Positions 28,028-36,779 of a DNA stretch of 64,000 bases are shown here, piece after piece (position 1 is the first letter of the stretch; every line of letters begins with the position of its first letter). The position numbers were made by a program, and so were the translations under genes. A model generated the notes under the pieces. The model searched no databases and was not told where the DNA came from. It saw only the letters and a program-made list of their open reading frames with translations. The stretch is from Methanomassiliicoccus sp. (GTDB taxonomy: Archaea > Thermoplasmatota > Thermoplasmata > Methanomassiliicoccales > Methanomassiliicoccaceae): assembly GCA_016109435.1 (NCBI GenBank), contig JAEILR010000018.1, positions 1 to 64,000 on the forward strand. The letters run 5' to 3'.

Positions 28028-28096
28028 TAACGCACAAAAGAGTATATATATTTTAACGCATCATCTTGAACATAGAATTATAACTGTGGGTTATAG
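28028..28096. promoter_or_regulatory. Divergent metK / HTH-CBS promoter region
   Basis: On the minus strand AAAATATATATACTC (about 28038-28054) is the metK TATA box. On the plus strand AATTATAACT (about 28075-28084) lies ~15-20 bp ahead of the regulator ATG. The two promoters almost overlap, so a protein bound here would affect both genes. Confidence 0.6.
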
Positions 28097-28615
28097 ATGG
28101 AACTTTCGGAGATCAAGCGGATGCGGAAGAAGTCGGGCATGTCCCAGACCGAGCTGGCCAGGCGGGCCGGGGTATCTCAGGCCCATATCGCCAAGATCGA
28201 GAGCGGCAAGGTGGACCCCCGCTTCTCCACCGTGGACCGGATCATGCAGTGCCTGAAGGAGGAGAAGGACCCCTGTTCCAGGTACATGACCGACAACATC
28301 TTCGGGGTGCAGGACTCGGACACCGTGTCCCGGGCGGCCAGGCTCATGGGCGAGGAGGGAGTGTCCCAGCTGGTGGTGTTCAGGAAGGAGGCCATAGTGG
28401 GTCTGCTGACCGAGGACGACCTCCTGAGGTTCAAGGGAGACCCCCGGGCCACCCCGGCGGAGGACATCATGAACGATCCGCCCCCTACGGTCTCCAAGAA
28501 CGCCAGCGCGGATACGGTCAGGGAGATGCTCCTGGAGTTCCCGGCGGTGGTGGTGGTGGACCGGGAGAGGGCCATCGGCATTCTGACCAAGTCCGACCTG
28601 ATCAAGCTGGAATGA
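28097..28615 (+). CDS. HTH (XRE-type) plus tandem CBS regulator
   Basis: A 172-residue predicted transcription factor. Residues 1-55 are a Cro/CI-type helix-turn-helix (MSQTELARRAGVSQAHIAKIESGK). Residues ~60-172 hold two CBS motifs (SRAARLMGEEGVSQLVVF...VGLLTEDDL and TVREMLLEFPAVVVVD...GILTKSDL) that together form a Bateman module binding adenosyl ligands such as AMP, ATP or SAM. It is transcribed away from metK, with which it shares the promoter region. Archaeal HTH-CBS proteins of this type exist, mostly uncharacterised. The start is set by the short leader after the TATA box. Confidence 0.88.
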   Translation: MELSEIKRMRKKSGMSQTELARRAGVSQAHIAKIESGKVDPRFSTVDRIMQCLKEEKDPCSRYMTDNIFGVQDSDTVSRAARLMGEEGVSQLVVFRKEAIVGLLTEDDLLRFKGDPRATPAEDIMNDPPPTVSKNASADTVREMLLEFPAVVVVDRERAIGILTKSDLIKLE

Positions 28616-28687
28616 TGAGGGCTGTTCCAGAGCGGGTGGGCGCACCGCAATAAGGTTAAATGCCGGTATCCCTCTAACATAGAACCG

Positions 28688-29605
28688 ATGGGCAGAGCGG
28701 ATACCCACGTTCATACCAAGTACTCCGGGCTCCACAAGATGGGAGTTCTCCGGTTCCCGGAGTCAGTGTCGAACCCCAAGGACGTCGTGCGGAGAGCTGC
28801 CTCCGCCGGCATGAACGTGGTCTGCATCACCGATCACAACAGCATCGCCGGGGCCATGAAGGCGAGGGAGGCCGCCCGGTCCATGGACGATATCGATGTG
28901 GTGGTGGGCGAGGAGGTCAGCACCGCCGACGGCGAGATCATCGGTTTGTTCATCGAGGAAGAGGTCCCCGCCGGACTGAGCGCTGTGGAGACCATCGACC
29001 GCATCAGGGCGCAGGACGGCCTGGTCATCGCCCCCCATCCGTTCAGTCTGCACTGTCCCTGCCTGGGGGAGTCCATCTTTGATCTGGACGTTGACGGGAT
29101 AGAGGTGCTCAACGGAGGGCACATCGACGCCTACGCCAACCCCCGTGCCGTGAAGGCGGCCGCCGACGGGCGGTTCGCCCGCATGGGAGGGTCCGATTCC
29201 CATTACCTCAAGACCATCGGCCTGGCATATACCGAGTTCGTCGGCAGCAGTTCCGAGGACCTCCGCAAGGACATACTGGCCAAGCAGACCAAGGCCGGAG
29301 GAAAGGTCATACCCCTTGACAAGGCCATCGCCTGGAGCGTAGGGGTCGTCCTGGAATCGGACCGGCTGATAGTCCGCTCCATGTTCGGCCTGGACCGGGA
29401 AGAGACCGACGACCCCATCCAGAATCTGGTGCACAAGATGAGGCTGGGGCAGAAGCTCGGCGCCCTGGTCGGCTCGTTCGTGTACTTCCTTCCTCCGATC
29501 CCCTATATCGTGGGGATCGCCAGCAAGAAGCTTCTGCGCGAATGGGCCACCGAGGACAAGGTCAGCAACGGCAAGACCCAGGGACATCTGGGGCCGTGGA
29601 ACTGA
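28688..29605 (+). CDS. PHP-domain phosphoesterase, long type
   Basis: A 305-residue PHP hydrolase. Metal-ligand motifs are DTHVHTKYSG (residues ~5-14), CITDHNS, GEEVST, APHPFSLHC and GSDSHYLKTIG. The C-terminal ~90 residues extend beyond the core and include one hydrophobic segment (GALVGSFVYFLPPIPYIVGIAS) that may be a membrane anchor, so it may act on membrane-linked phosphates. It resembles the shorter PHP protein at 15136-15795 in the core only. A TATA-like GGTTAAAT lies ~30 bp upstream. Substrate unknown. Confidence 0.88.
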   Translation: MGRADTHVHTKYSGLHKMGVLRFPESVSNPKDVVRRAASAGMNVVCITDHNSIAGAMKAREAARSMDDIDVVVGEEVSTADGEIIGLFIEEEVPAGLSAVETIDRIRAQDGLVIAPHPFSLHCPCLGESIFDLDVDGIEVLNGGHIDAYANPRAVKAAADGRFARMGGSDSHYLKTIGLAYTEFVGSSSEDLRKDILAKQTKAGGKVIPLDKAIAWSVGVVLESDRLIVRSMFGLDREETDDPIQNLVHKMRLGQKLGALVGSFVYFLPPIPYIVGIASKKLLREWATEDKVSNGKTQGHLGPWN

Positions 29606-31012
29606 TCAGTGAGTATGAACGTGCTCATGCTCCAGATGCTCGGGGTCGGACAGCCGCCCGAGGGCGGATATCAGCACCTCGCTCAGCGCTGGATGGATGA
29701 CCTGGCTCCGTGCCATGGGCGTGTATGACATGTCGCCGGCGTTCATCAGGTACACTACCTGCTGGACCAGCAGGTCGGCCTCCTTGCCGGCGATGTGGGC
29801 GCCCAGGATGCGCCGGGTCCCCTTCTCCACCACCATCTTGACCAGGCCGGTATCGTCGGCCATGGCGTTGCCCTTGGCCACATTGGCATAGCGGCTGTAC
29901 CCGGTGAGGTACTTGAAACCCCCGGCCTTGGCCTGCGCCTCGGTCATCCCCACGCTGCCCACCGTGGGATAGGTATAGATGGCGTGAGGGATGGCGTGCT
30001 CGTCGGTAGCGGCCTTTTCAGTGTTGGTCATGTTGTACCAGACCACCTGGCTCTCGTAGTTCGCGGTATGGCGGAACATGTGCAGCCCGGTGATGTCCCC
30101 CATCGCCCATATCCCCGGGGCCGTGGTCTCCAGGAACTCGTTGACCTTCACGTAGCCCATTGGGTCCGTTTCCACCCCGGTGGCGTTGACGTTGAGGAGA
30201 TCGGCGTTGCTCTGCATCCCGGTGGCCACGAACAGCATTTCCGCCCGCTCGGTGAACGTGTTCTCGGTCTCCCGGTCCTCCCTCACCACCTCGATGCCCT
30301 CCTTCCCGTTCCTGACCTCCCTCACCGTCTGGCCGACGGAGATATCCACATGCTCCCCCAGCCGCTTCCTGACCACGAAGCTCATCTCCGGCTCCTCGTC
30401 AGGGACCAGCCGGATGTTACGCTGGATGATGGACACCTTCACCCCCATGGCCGAGAAGAAATGGGCGAACTCGCAGGACTTGTACCCGCCGCCGATCATG
30501 ATGATGCTGCGCGGTAGGGCGGTGATGTCGAAGATGTCCTCCGAGGTGCGATACCTTACCCCGTCCAATCCGGGGATCGGAGGCACGTACGAACGCGCTC
30601 CGGCCGCCAGTACGATCTTGGGCGCGTGGATGACCGCATCCCCGACCTTCAGGGCGTGGTCGCCCACGAACCTTCCCTCGGCATGGTAGAACTTCAGGCG
30701 GGGGTCCACCTTGACCGCCTCCTCGATGTGCCCTCGGTCGCCCAGCACGACGTCCCAGGTGCGCCTCCGGATCAGGTCGAAATCGATCTTCTCCACCCGG
30801 GCGTGCACGCCCAACTTGGCGCCCTCCTCGATCTCCCGGACCACGTCGGCAGGATAGATCCACATCTTCGAGGGGATGCATCCCCGGTTGAGGCAGGTCC
30901 CCCCCAGCGGGCCGTTCTCCACCAAGGCTACCTCCAGCCCGCTGTTGAGGGCGGGATCGGCGATGTTCAGTCCCGCGCCCGATCCTATGATTATGACATC
31001 GAACTCTTCCAC
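29606..31012 (-). CDS. Pyridine nucleotide-disulfide oxidoreductase
   Basis: A FAD-dependent disulfide reductase of 468 residues related to dihydrolipoamide, mercuric and mycothione reductases. It has the redox CxxxxC pair in GGTCLNRGCIPSK (about residues 37-49), the NAD(P)-binding IIMIGGGYKSCEF, WAMGDITG (FAD ribityl site) and the C-terminal catalytic His-Pro (QVIHPALSE). The N-terminal dinucleotide motif is GSGAGLNI, a GxGxG form like mycothione reductase rather than the classical GxGxxG. The last ten residues are His-rich (HLEHEHVHTH), possibly metal-binding. GTG start with GGGTGGGG SD. The substrate disulfide is unknown. Confidence 0.88.
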   Translation of the reverse strand: MEEFDVIIIGSGAGLNIADPALNSGLEVALVENGPLGGTCLNRGCIPSKMWIYPADVVREIEEGAKLGVHARVEKIDFDLIRRRTWDVVLGDRGHIEEAVKVDPRLKFYHAEGRFVGDHALKVGDAVIHAPKIVLAAGARSYVPPIPGLDGVRYRTSEDIFDITALPRSIIMIGGGYKSCEFAHFFSAMGVKVSIIQRNIRLVPDEEPEMSFVVRKRLGEHVDISVGQTVREVRNGKEGIEVVREDRETENTFTERAEMLFVATGMQSNADLLNVNATGVETDPMGYVKVNEFLETTAPGIWAMGDITGLHMFRHTANYESQVVWYNMTNTEKAATDEHAIPHAIYTYPTVGSVGMTEAQAKAGGFKYLTGYSRYANVAKGNAMADDTGLVKMVVEKGTRRILGAHIAGKEADLLVQQVVYLMNAGDMSYTPMARSQVIHPALSEVLISALGRLSDPEHLEHEHVHTH

Positions 31013-31322
31013 TCAGACCCCACCCGTGCAAGGCTGTTGAGAGCTTATATTGTATTTGCCTGTAGGTCGGCCATCCTCGGCGCGACCACATAGATATCAG
31101 GGATACAGGGAGCGCCCTGATGCCGTTGGTGATTCGTATTATACATTTATCTAATACAATCGTACATCATAGTGTTTTGTAGTGTTCCATAACCATTATC
31201 TATTAATTTGTCTATCCTCCGATTGCAGTTGTGAACAAATGTCGGGTGTATGAAACAAAAAGGCACCCGGCGTGGCCCGCTGCGACCCTCCGAGAACGGG
31301 AGGGAGATGAGGTGACTACGAA
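31013..31322. promoter_or_regulatory. AT-rich divergent region upstream of amt
   Basis: This 310-bp gap carries the minus-strand promoter of the disulfide reductase (AATATAAGC, about 31045-31053) and the amt leader. A perfect inverted repeat GTATTA-N10-TAATAC (31136-31157) and a direct repeat TAGTGTT (two copies, about 31171-31187) are candidate operator sites for nitrogen control. A CCCTCC/GGAGGG stem with a 7-nt loop (31286-31304) precedes the SD GAGGTGA (31309-31315). No gene is seen. Confidence 0.5.
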
Positions 31323-32564
31323 ATGGCATACGACGCTGGATCGATCGCGTGGATACTGGTGTCCACGGCACTGGTCATGATTATGACCCCCGCGGTAGCT
31401 TTCTTCTACGGCGGCATGCTGAAGAAGAACAGCATGCTGTCCATGCTGGGGCAGAGCCTGATAATCATTGGTGTGGTGACCATCATATGGGTGGTGGCTG
31501 GGTTCTCCCTTGCCTTCGGTGAGGGTTCCGGACTGTTAGGTAACCTGGACTTCGCGTTCCTGAACGGCATCGGTGTGTGGTCAGCGCCGCCGGCCCTGGC
31601 ATATTTCCCGACCACCATCCCACCGCTATTGTTCATGATGTTCCAAGGGATGTTCGCGATCATCACCGTCGCCCTGATCATCGGCGGCATCGCCGAGCGC
31701 ATGAAGCTCGCCGCGGTCACGGTGTTCCTGGCGATATGGGTGTTCGTGATCTACGCCCCGGTGGCCCACTGGGTGTGGGGGGGCGGCTGGATATTCCAAA
31801 TGGGGGCCCTTGACTTCGCCGGCGGCACGGTGGTGCACATAACCGCCGGGGCGACCGTCCTGGCGGCGTCCCTGGTGATCGGGAAGCGGCTGTCCCGTCA
31901 GCACAACGTGGAGGAACAGGCGCACAACATCCCCTTCGTCGTGCTCGGCGGCGCCCTGCTGTGGGTCGGCTGGTTCGGCTTCAACGGCGGCAGCGCCCTG
32001 GCGGCCAACGAGCTGGCGGTCAGCGCTCTGGTGGTCACCCAGGTCGCGGCAGCGACCGCCGGTGTGGTGTGGGGCCTGATCTCCTACCTGCACCTGGGCA
32101 GGACCAGTGTCCTGGGCATGATCACCGGGGCGGTGGTGGGCATGGTGGCCATAACCCCGGCCTCCGGGTTCGTCGATGTCAACGGTGCCCTGGCCATCGG
32201 CGTGGTTGCGCCGATCATCAGCTACGCGGCCATCCAGCTGCGCAAGAGGGCCGGCTTCGATGACGCCCTGGACGTGTGGGCCTGTCACGGCGTCGGGGGC
32301 ACGGTCGGCGCCATCGCCACCGGCTTCCTGGCCACCTCCGCGGTGAACCCCGCGGTGGTCAACAACGGCCTGCTGTACGGCGGCGGCTTCGACCTGCTGA
32401 TCAAGCAACTGATCGCCGTCGGGGCGGTTTGGGGCTTCGTCTTCGTGGTCGTCCTGGTCATGATAAAGGTGCTGACCATGGTGTGGCCCAACTGGCGCAT
32501 GACCAAGGAAGAGGAGCGGATCGGCGCGGACATCGTCCAGCACGGCGAGAACGCATATGCCTGA
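31323..32564 (+). CDS. amt: Ammonium transporter Amt
   Basis: Trimeric ammonium channel of the Amt/MEP/Rh family, in the cytoplasmic membrane. The 413-residue protein has eleven predicted TM segments with the N-terminus outside. The twin pore histidines are visible in VVHITAGATVL (H172) and ACHGVGGTVG. GGxAxR-type GGIAERMK and the WFGFNGGSAL signature are conserved. A GAGGTGA SD precedes the ATG. It is followed 12 bp downstream by glnK, the standard Amt-GlnK pair in which the P-II protein plugs the channel when nitrogen is plentiful. Confidence 0.97.
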   Translation: MAYDAGSIAWILVSTALVMIMTPAVAFFYGGMLKKNSMLSMLGQSLIIIGVVTIIWVVAGFSLAFGEGSGLLGNLDFAFLNGIGVWSAPPALAYFPTTIPPLLFMMFQGMFAIITVALIIGGIAERMKLAAVTVFLAIWVFVIYAPVAHWVWGGGWIFQMGALDFAGGTVVHITAGATVLAASLVIGKRLSRQHNVEEQAHNIPFVVLGGALLWVGWFGFNGGSALAANELAVSALVVTQVAAATAGVVWGLISYLHLGRTSVLGMITGAVVGMVAITPASGFVDVNGALAIGVVAPIISYAAIQLRKRAGFDDALDVWACHGVGGTVGAIATGFLATSAVNPAVVNNGLLYGGGFDLLIKQLIAVGAVWGFVFVVVLVMIKVLTMVWPNWRMTKEEERIGADIVQHGENAYA

Positions 32565-32576
32565 GGAGGTCAAAGG

Positions 32577-32933
32577 ATGAAGAAGATCGAAGCGGTGATA
32601 CGGCCGGAGAAGTTGAATCAGGTGAAGGGGGCCCTGGAGGCCATCGACCTCCGGGGCATGACCATCCACGATGTCTACGGCCGGGGTGAGCAGAGGGGGC
32701 TGGAGTTCATTAACCGCGCCGGGAAGTACCGCGTGGACCTCCTTCCCAAGCGGCTGATCACCATCGTGGTCCCCGACAGCGAGGTCGATGCCGTCGTTTC
32801 CACCATAGTGGAGAGCGCTCGCACCGGCGAGATGGGCGACGGAAAGGTGTTCATCAGTGATGTGGAGCGGTGTATCCGGATACGGACCGGAGAGGAGGAT
32901 GACAAGGCCCTACGCACCACCCAAACCCCTTAA
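32577..32933 (+). CDS. glnK: Nitrogen regulatory protein P-II
   Basis: Trimeric sensor of 2-oxoglutarate and ATP/ADP that binds and blocks Amt. The 118-residue protein has the T-loop (residues ~37-55) with a tyrosine in GKYRVDLLPK matching the classical modification-site Tyr, the B-loop TGEMGDGKVFI and the C-loop RIRTGEED. Whether the Tyr is modified is unknown. An SD (GAGGTCAAAGG) precedes the ATG. It is co-transcribed with amt. Confidence 0.96.
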   Translation: MKKIEAVIRPEKLNQVKGALEAIDLRGMTIHDVYGRGEQRGLEFINRAGKYRVDLLPKRLITIVVPDSEVDAVVSTIVESARTGEMGDGKVFISDVERCIRIRTGEEDDKALRTTQTP

Positions 32934-32957
32934 CCAACATTTTTTTTCTTTTTTCCC
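32934..32957 (+). terminator. Poly-T terminator of amt-glnK
   Basis: Long T-runs (TTTTTTTTCTTTTTT, 32940-32954) directly after the glnK stop form a typical archaeal intrinsic terminator without a strong hairpin. Confidence 0.65.
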
Positions 32958-32972
32958 TGGCATCGTTGCCGT

Positions 32973-34457
32973 CTAGCCCCTGAACCTTATGCCGTCCTTC
33001 TTGCACATCGCCCTGACCGCCCTCCTCGCCGAGAGCGCGGCGGTGGGTATGCCGATGCCGGCCTCCGCCCACTGGCCGGCCATGTAGAAGTTGTCCAGAC
33101 CGGGCAGGGTTCGGCTCATGCCCTTCCTGGCGATCCGGGTCTGATCGCGCTTGGACCCCCACGGCTGAAGGCCTCGGAAGCAGCCGGTGTACCGCTCGCA
33201 GGTGACCAGGGTGGTCATGTCGCTCACCTCGACCTGCTCCCTCAGTCCGGGGAACCTCGGCTCGAGCGTGGAGACGATCGTTTCCATCGTCCCCTTCTTC
33301 GCCTGGAGGTAGGCGTTCCCATCCGCCCTCAGCTCTTTCCACCTATCGTAGTTGCAGGGGAGGTTCACCTTGATCACCCCCTTGCCGTCCGGGACCAGGC
33401 CGGACCGGGCATCGAACAGTTCGAGGTCGAGGTGGTCGATGTCCCTGCCGTCAACGCTCAGCGGTTCCTTCAACAGCAGCGACAGGGCATGAGACTCATC
33501 GCTCAGATCCCGCTTGACGCCCAGGAACACCGAGGTCCCCATCTCCTGATCCTTGGGCCACCAGCCGCTCTGATAGTAGTCCACCATCAGCTGGTCCTTG
33601 AACCTGCCGCCCAGGAGGTCGAAGATGGTGCTTCGGCCATCGGCCGCGGAGATGACCGCGTCGGCACGGAGATCGGTGCCGTCCGCCAGCCTTACCCCGG
33701 TGGCGGCGGACCCTTCGACGATGACCTCGGTCACCCTGCTCCGATACCTCATCTTTCCACCCAGTGCCAGGAAGCGGGACTCCAGGTTCCGGGAGAACTT
33801 CAGCGACCCGCCCCTGACGAATCCCAGGTCGCCGCGGTCCAGCCCTCCCTGGAAGATGTAGTGGACGATCAGGGGCATGTTGGAGAAGCCATACTGCAGG
33901 GTCGGGAAGGCCCGCCGGAGGAAGGGGTCGGAGAACTCGGCGGCCTTGTCCTCCATCGTCTCCTTTCCCAGCCAGGATACCGTCCGAAGGTGAGGCATGA
34001 TCCTGAGCATGCCCCTCATCCCCATGGCGGCGCCGAACAGGTCCAGTCGGGCGAACCGCCTGGCCATCCTCTCATGGCTGTCGATGACGTCAGCGTCATC
34101 GGGGGACACGCGCCGAAGTTCGGCCACGGTGCGATCGATGTCCGAGTACATGGTGAACGAGCGGCCATCCTGGTCCTCGACCCTGGCGAACTCCTCGTGG
34201 TCGATCACTTCCAGGCCGTCCAGCGCCCCCAGCTCTTCCCATAGCTTTCTCAGCCCGGCATCCTTCCCGCTCCCGGCCAGATTATGGATGGAGTAATCGA
34301 AGAGATAATCTCCCCGCTTCCAGGACGTGCACATCCCCCCGGGCTTGTCGTGCATCTCCAGGATCATCACGTCGTAGCCGTTCTTGCACGCGTATATGCC
34401 CGCGGAAAGCCCCGCGATCCCCGCCCCGATGATAAGAACAGACCTGCCGCCTTTCAT
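32973..34457 (-). CDS. Phytoene desaturase (CrtI)-like FAD oxidoreductase
   Basis: A 494-residue flavin amine-oxidase/CrtI-type oxidoreductase. The N-terminal dinucleotide site is VLIIGAGIAGLSAG (residues ~7-20), followed by PGGMCTSWKRGDYLFDYSIH. The C-terminal FAD-closing motif is NFYMAGQWAEAGIGIPTAALSAR. Relatives include phytoene desaturases, carotenoid isomerases and retinol saturases; in archaea without carotenoid genes they may act on isoprenoid lipids. No isoprenoid gene lies next to it. The ATG at 34457 is chosen over a TTG two codons upstream. It is convergent with glnK. Confidence 0.82.
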   Translation of the reverse strand: MKGGRSVLIIGAGIAGLSAGIYACKNGYDVMILEMHDKPGGMCTSWKRGDYLFDYSIHNLAGSGKDAGLRKLWEELGALDGLEVIDHEEFARVEDQDGRSFTMYSDIDRTVAELRRVSPDDADVIDSHERMARRFARLDLFGAAMGMRGMLRIMPHLRTVSWLGKETMEDKAAEFSDPFLRRAFPTLQYGFSNMPLIVHYIFQGGLDRGDLGFVRGGSLKFSRNLESRFLALGGKMRYRSRVTEVIVEGSAATGVRLADGTDLRADAVISAADGRSTIFDLLGGRFKDQLMVDYYQSGWWPKDQEMGTSVFLGVKRDLSDESHALSLLLKEPLSVDGRDIDHLDLELFDARSGLVPDGKGVIKVNLPCNYDRWKELRADGNAYLQAKKGTMETIVSTLEPRFPGLREQVEVSDMTTLVTCERYTGCFRGLQPWGSKRDQTRIARKGMSRTLPGLDNFYMAGQWAEAGIGIPTAALSARRAVRAMCKKDGIRFRG

Positions 34458-34570
34458 ATCCAAACGGTATCGCCATCTAGCTTATCATACGCTCTCCCGC
34501 CAGGGCTGTCACCCCGGCGGCGCTCCCGGCACGGAGGCGGCGCCGGTCCCTGAGGACCGGCCGGCCAGGC

Positions 34571-36466
34571 TCATCCGGACCTTCTTGACCGCCAGTAGAG
34601 GATCCCTCCGACCACCCCGGCCGCTCCGACGATGGCCAGCCCCGGCACGACCAGGCCGGAAAGACCGTCGCCGGACGTCCCCTCACCGACCGTCAGGGCA
34701 ACCGTCCGGTAGCTCGAGTTGCCTCCGCCGTCCACCGCCCTGAGGATGACAGTATGGTCGCCCTCGGCCAGGGCGGTCAGGGTGAAGGACCCGGAACGCT
34801 CGTTGGTGGTAAGGAACAGTTGCCCATCCACGAGGACCTCATAGTGGTCGACCATGCCGGTCGGCCCCGAGGCGGTCCAGTTAAAGCATATTGGGTCCCC
34901 GGCGCGGTACGCCGCTCCGGGATCCTGAAGGTCAAGAGCCACCCTGCTCATGGGAACATCGTCAAGGTCCAGGGACCGGACGATCTCGTTGTTCCCCGCC
35001 CTGTCCACCGAGTAATACTCAATAGTTCCGTGACCGTCCAGGGTCGAAGGATCGAACGGGTAGTTCTTCCATTCTCCGCCGTCTAGGCGGTAGTGGGTCG
35101 CCACCGTACCGGACACCGCGTCCTCGGCCCCGAGGCTCAGCTCACCATAGGCATCGACTGCATACATGGTGATCGGCGCGGTCCTATCGATGAATATGGC
35201 CAGGCTGCCCTCCGGCCCCACGTTCCCGGCGTTGTCCACGGCCCGATAGGCGATGGACCGATCGCCGTCGTCAATGAATAGAAGCTCCTGTTCATAGGCC
35301 TCCCATTCACCGCCATCCTCCTTGTATTGGATGGCCTGCACTCCGCTGAGCTGGTCCTCGGCGGTGAGCCGGACGGTCACTGGACCGAGATGGTAGCCGC
35401 CTGTGCCCATGGTCCCCTCCACCGTGGCCTCGACCGTCGGATAGGTCCTGTCCACCGAGGTGGTGGCGTCCGGGACCGTGGGCGCCGGTTCGGTGATCCC
35501 GCCCCCGGACACGACGCTGTAGAATGAGTAGCTGCGCTCCCCCATGCCGGCCACGAACTCTATCGGCTCCCCGTATTCGAACGCCCCGTCCTGGTGGTCA
35601 TCGTCACGATACAGCTGATACGAACCGCCGGGGTTCTGCTGATAATAAAGCTTGACGCTCTCTGGCAGACCCTGGGCCGTATTAGCGACCACCTCTATCC
35701 GAACCGTGCCGGGAGAGAACGCCGGCAGGGGCTTGATGTAGGACCAGGAGGGGTCGGCCACCTGGGTCACCAGGATGTTGTCGACGTACGCGCCCTCACC
35801 GGGGTCCCGACCAGCGGTGTTCGGTCCACTGATGAAATCGAAGCTGATCGTGCGCGTGGAAGCGGGGACGGTCACCGACGCCGACCTCCACGAGCCCTCG
35901 TCCGCCGCGGGCTGGGTCCAGATGGTGTCATATGTCCGGTTGTCCGCCGAAACGCTCACGCTGAAGTGGTCGAACCCGCCCGGCGCGCCGCTGGCCAGGG
36001 TCTTGGACCAGTAGATGAAGGTGAGGGTGGCGTCCCCCCCCAGGGGATCGGGGCTCAGGGAATGCCGCATGAACGCGGACATGTTGGCATCGTAGCGCAT
36101 CAGCGCCGTGTTGGCCAGACTAGTGCCGTGCTTGGCCTGGTAGATGCTGTTGTTGCCGACGATCGCGCACCACGCGCTGTGGTGACCACCGGACGCGTCG
36201 ACCTTGAAGGTGGAGAAGCACCAAGTATCCACCCCGGAGTCGCTGTTGCCGTCACCCCGCGCCCACATCTCCTTCCCGTCCTGGTCCCAGGGGGTGTCGC
36301 AGGTCCATCGGGGGTTCTCGAAGTTCTCCCTCAGTATCGTGACCGTCGATGGCGTTTCCGCCATTGTCGCCGACGGCACCAGGGCCAGGAGGAAGCACAG
36401 GACCAGCGATGCGGAGATGGCGGAAGCGGCCAACGGGCGAGCGGACGATCTTTGACGGGAGTTCAT
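34571..36466 (-). CDS. Secreted protein with Ig-like repeats and C-terminal TM anchor
   Basis: A 631-residue surface protein. An N-terminal signal (LAASAISASLVLCFLLALVPSATMA) precedes a jelly-roll-like domain (residues ~45-245: ENFENPRWTC, then SFDFISGPNTAGRDPGEGAYVDNI). Several Ig-like repeats of the Y-R-A-V-D-x-A-G-N-V-G type follow (YRAVDNAGN, YYSVDRAGN, RAVDGGGNS). The C-terminal TM (LVVPGLAIVGAAGVVGGILYW) ends in RSRRSG. It has the same topology as the FN3 protein at 22026-26456, so it is probably another S-layer-associated or adhesive protein. Function otherwise unknown. Confidence 0.88.
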   Translation of the reverse strand: MNSRQRSSARPLAASAISASLVLCFLLALVPSATMAETPSTVTILRENFENPRWTCDTPWDQDGKEMWARGDGNSDSGVDTWCFSTFKVDASGGHHSAWCAIVGNNSIYQAKHGTSLANTALMRYDANMSAFMRHSLSPDPLGGDATLTFIYWSKTLASGAPGGFDHFSVSVSADNRTYDTIWTQPAADEGSWRSASVTVPASTRTISFDFISGPNTAGRDPGEGAYVDNILVTQVADPSWSYIKPLPAFSPGTVRIEVVANTAQGLPESVKLYYQQNPGGSYQLYRDDDHQDGAFEYGEPIEFVAGMGERSYSFYSVVSGGGITEPAPTVPDATTSVDRTYPTVEATVEGTMGTGGYHLGPVTVRLTAEDQLSGVQAIQYKEDGGEWEAYEQELLFIDDGDRSIAYRAVDNAGNVGPEGSLAIFIDRTAPITMYAVDAYGELSLGAEDAVSGTVATHYRLDGGEWKNYPFDPSTLDGHGTIEYYSVDRAGNNEIVRSLDLDDVPMSRVALDLQDPGAAYRAGDPICFNWTASGPTGMVDHYEVLVDGQLFLTTNERSGSFTLTALAEGDHTVILRAVDGGGNSSYRTVALTVGEGTSGDGLSGLVVPGLAIVGAAGVVGGILYWRSRRSG

Positions 36467-36528
36467 GGAACGGGCACCGTCCGGTAATTCATCGCTCCAT
36501 GCTTATCAATTTCTCCACCGGAAAATTA

Positions 36529-36756
36529 TTAGCACGGCGATAGAAAAGCCTCCGATAATATTCCTTTATTCCCGCTCTTCCTGTAAACTATCTGATACCT
36601 GTAGACAATCCCCCTGGCCAGGAGCATTGCTCCTCTCTCTGTTGATTCCTCCATAGGCATCGTGTGGAGGAGTTGGTGGTCCGTGACCTCCAATTTGGTC
36701 TCCAGGGCGTTCTTCGGGTAAAACGAGGTGTTGACAGTGGCCTTACAGCGCCTCAT
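36529..36756 (-). CDS. Possible small ORF, unknown function
   Basis: A 75-codon ORF with an ATG start and mixed codon use, at the start of a lower-GC patch. The predicted protein begins MRRCKATVNTSFYPKNALET and has a central basic/hydrophobic stretch. No motif is recognised and no SD is clear. It may be a genuine small gene, a fragment, or chance. Confidence 0.3.
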   Translation of the reverse strand: MRRCKATVNTSFYPKNALETKLEVTDHQLLHTMPMEESTERGAMLLARGIVYRYQIVYRKSGNKGILSEAFLSPC

Positions 36757-36779
36757 TTTGATATCTGCTGGATACCTGA

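Noticed and set aside
31147-31371. A 74-codon minus-strand ORF in the amt upstream region
   Set aside because: It overlaps the amt start and AT-rich regulatory DNA, and its content is not protein-like.
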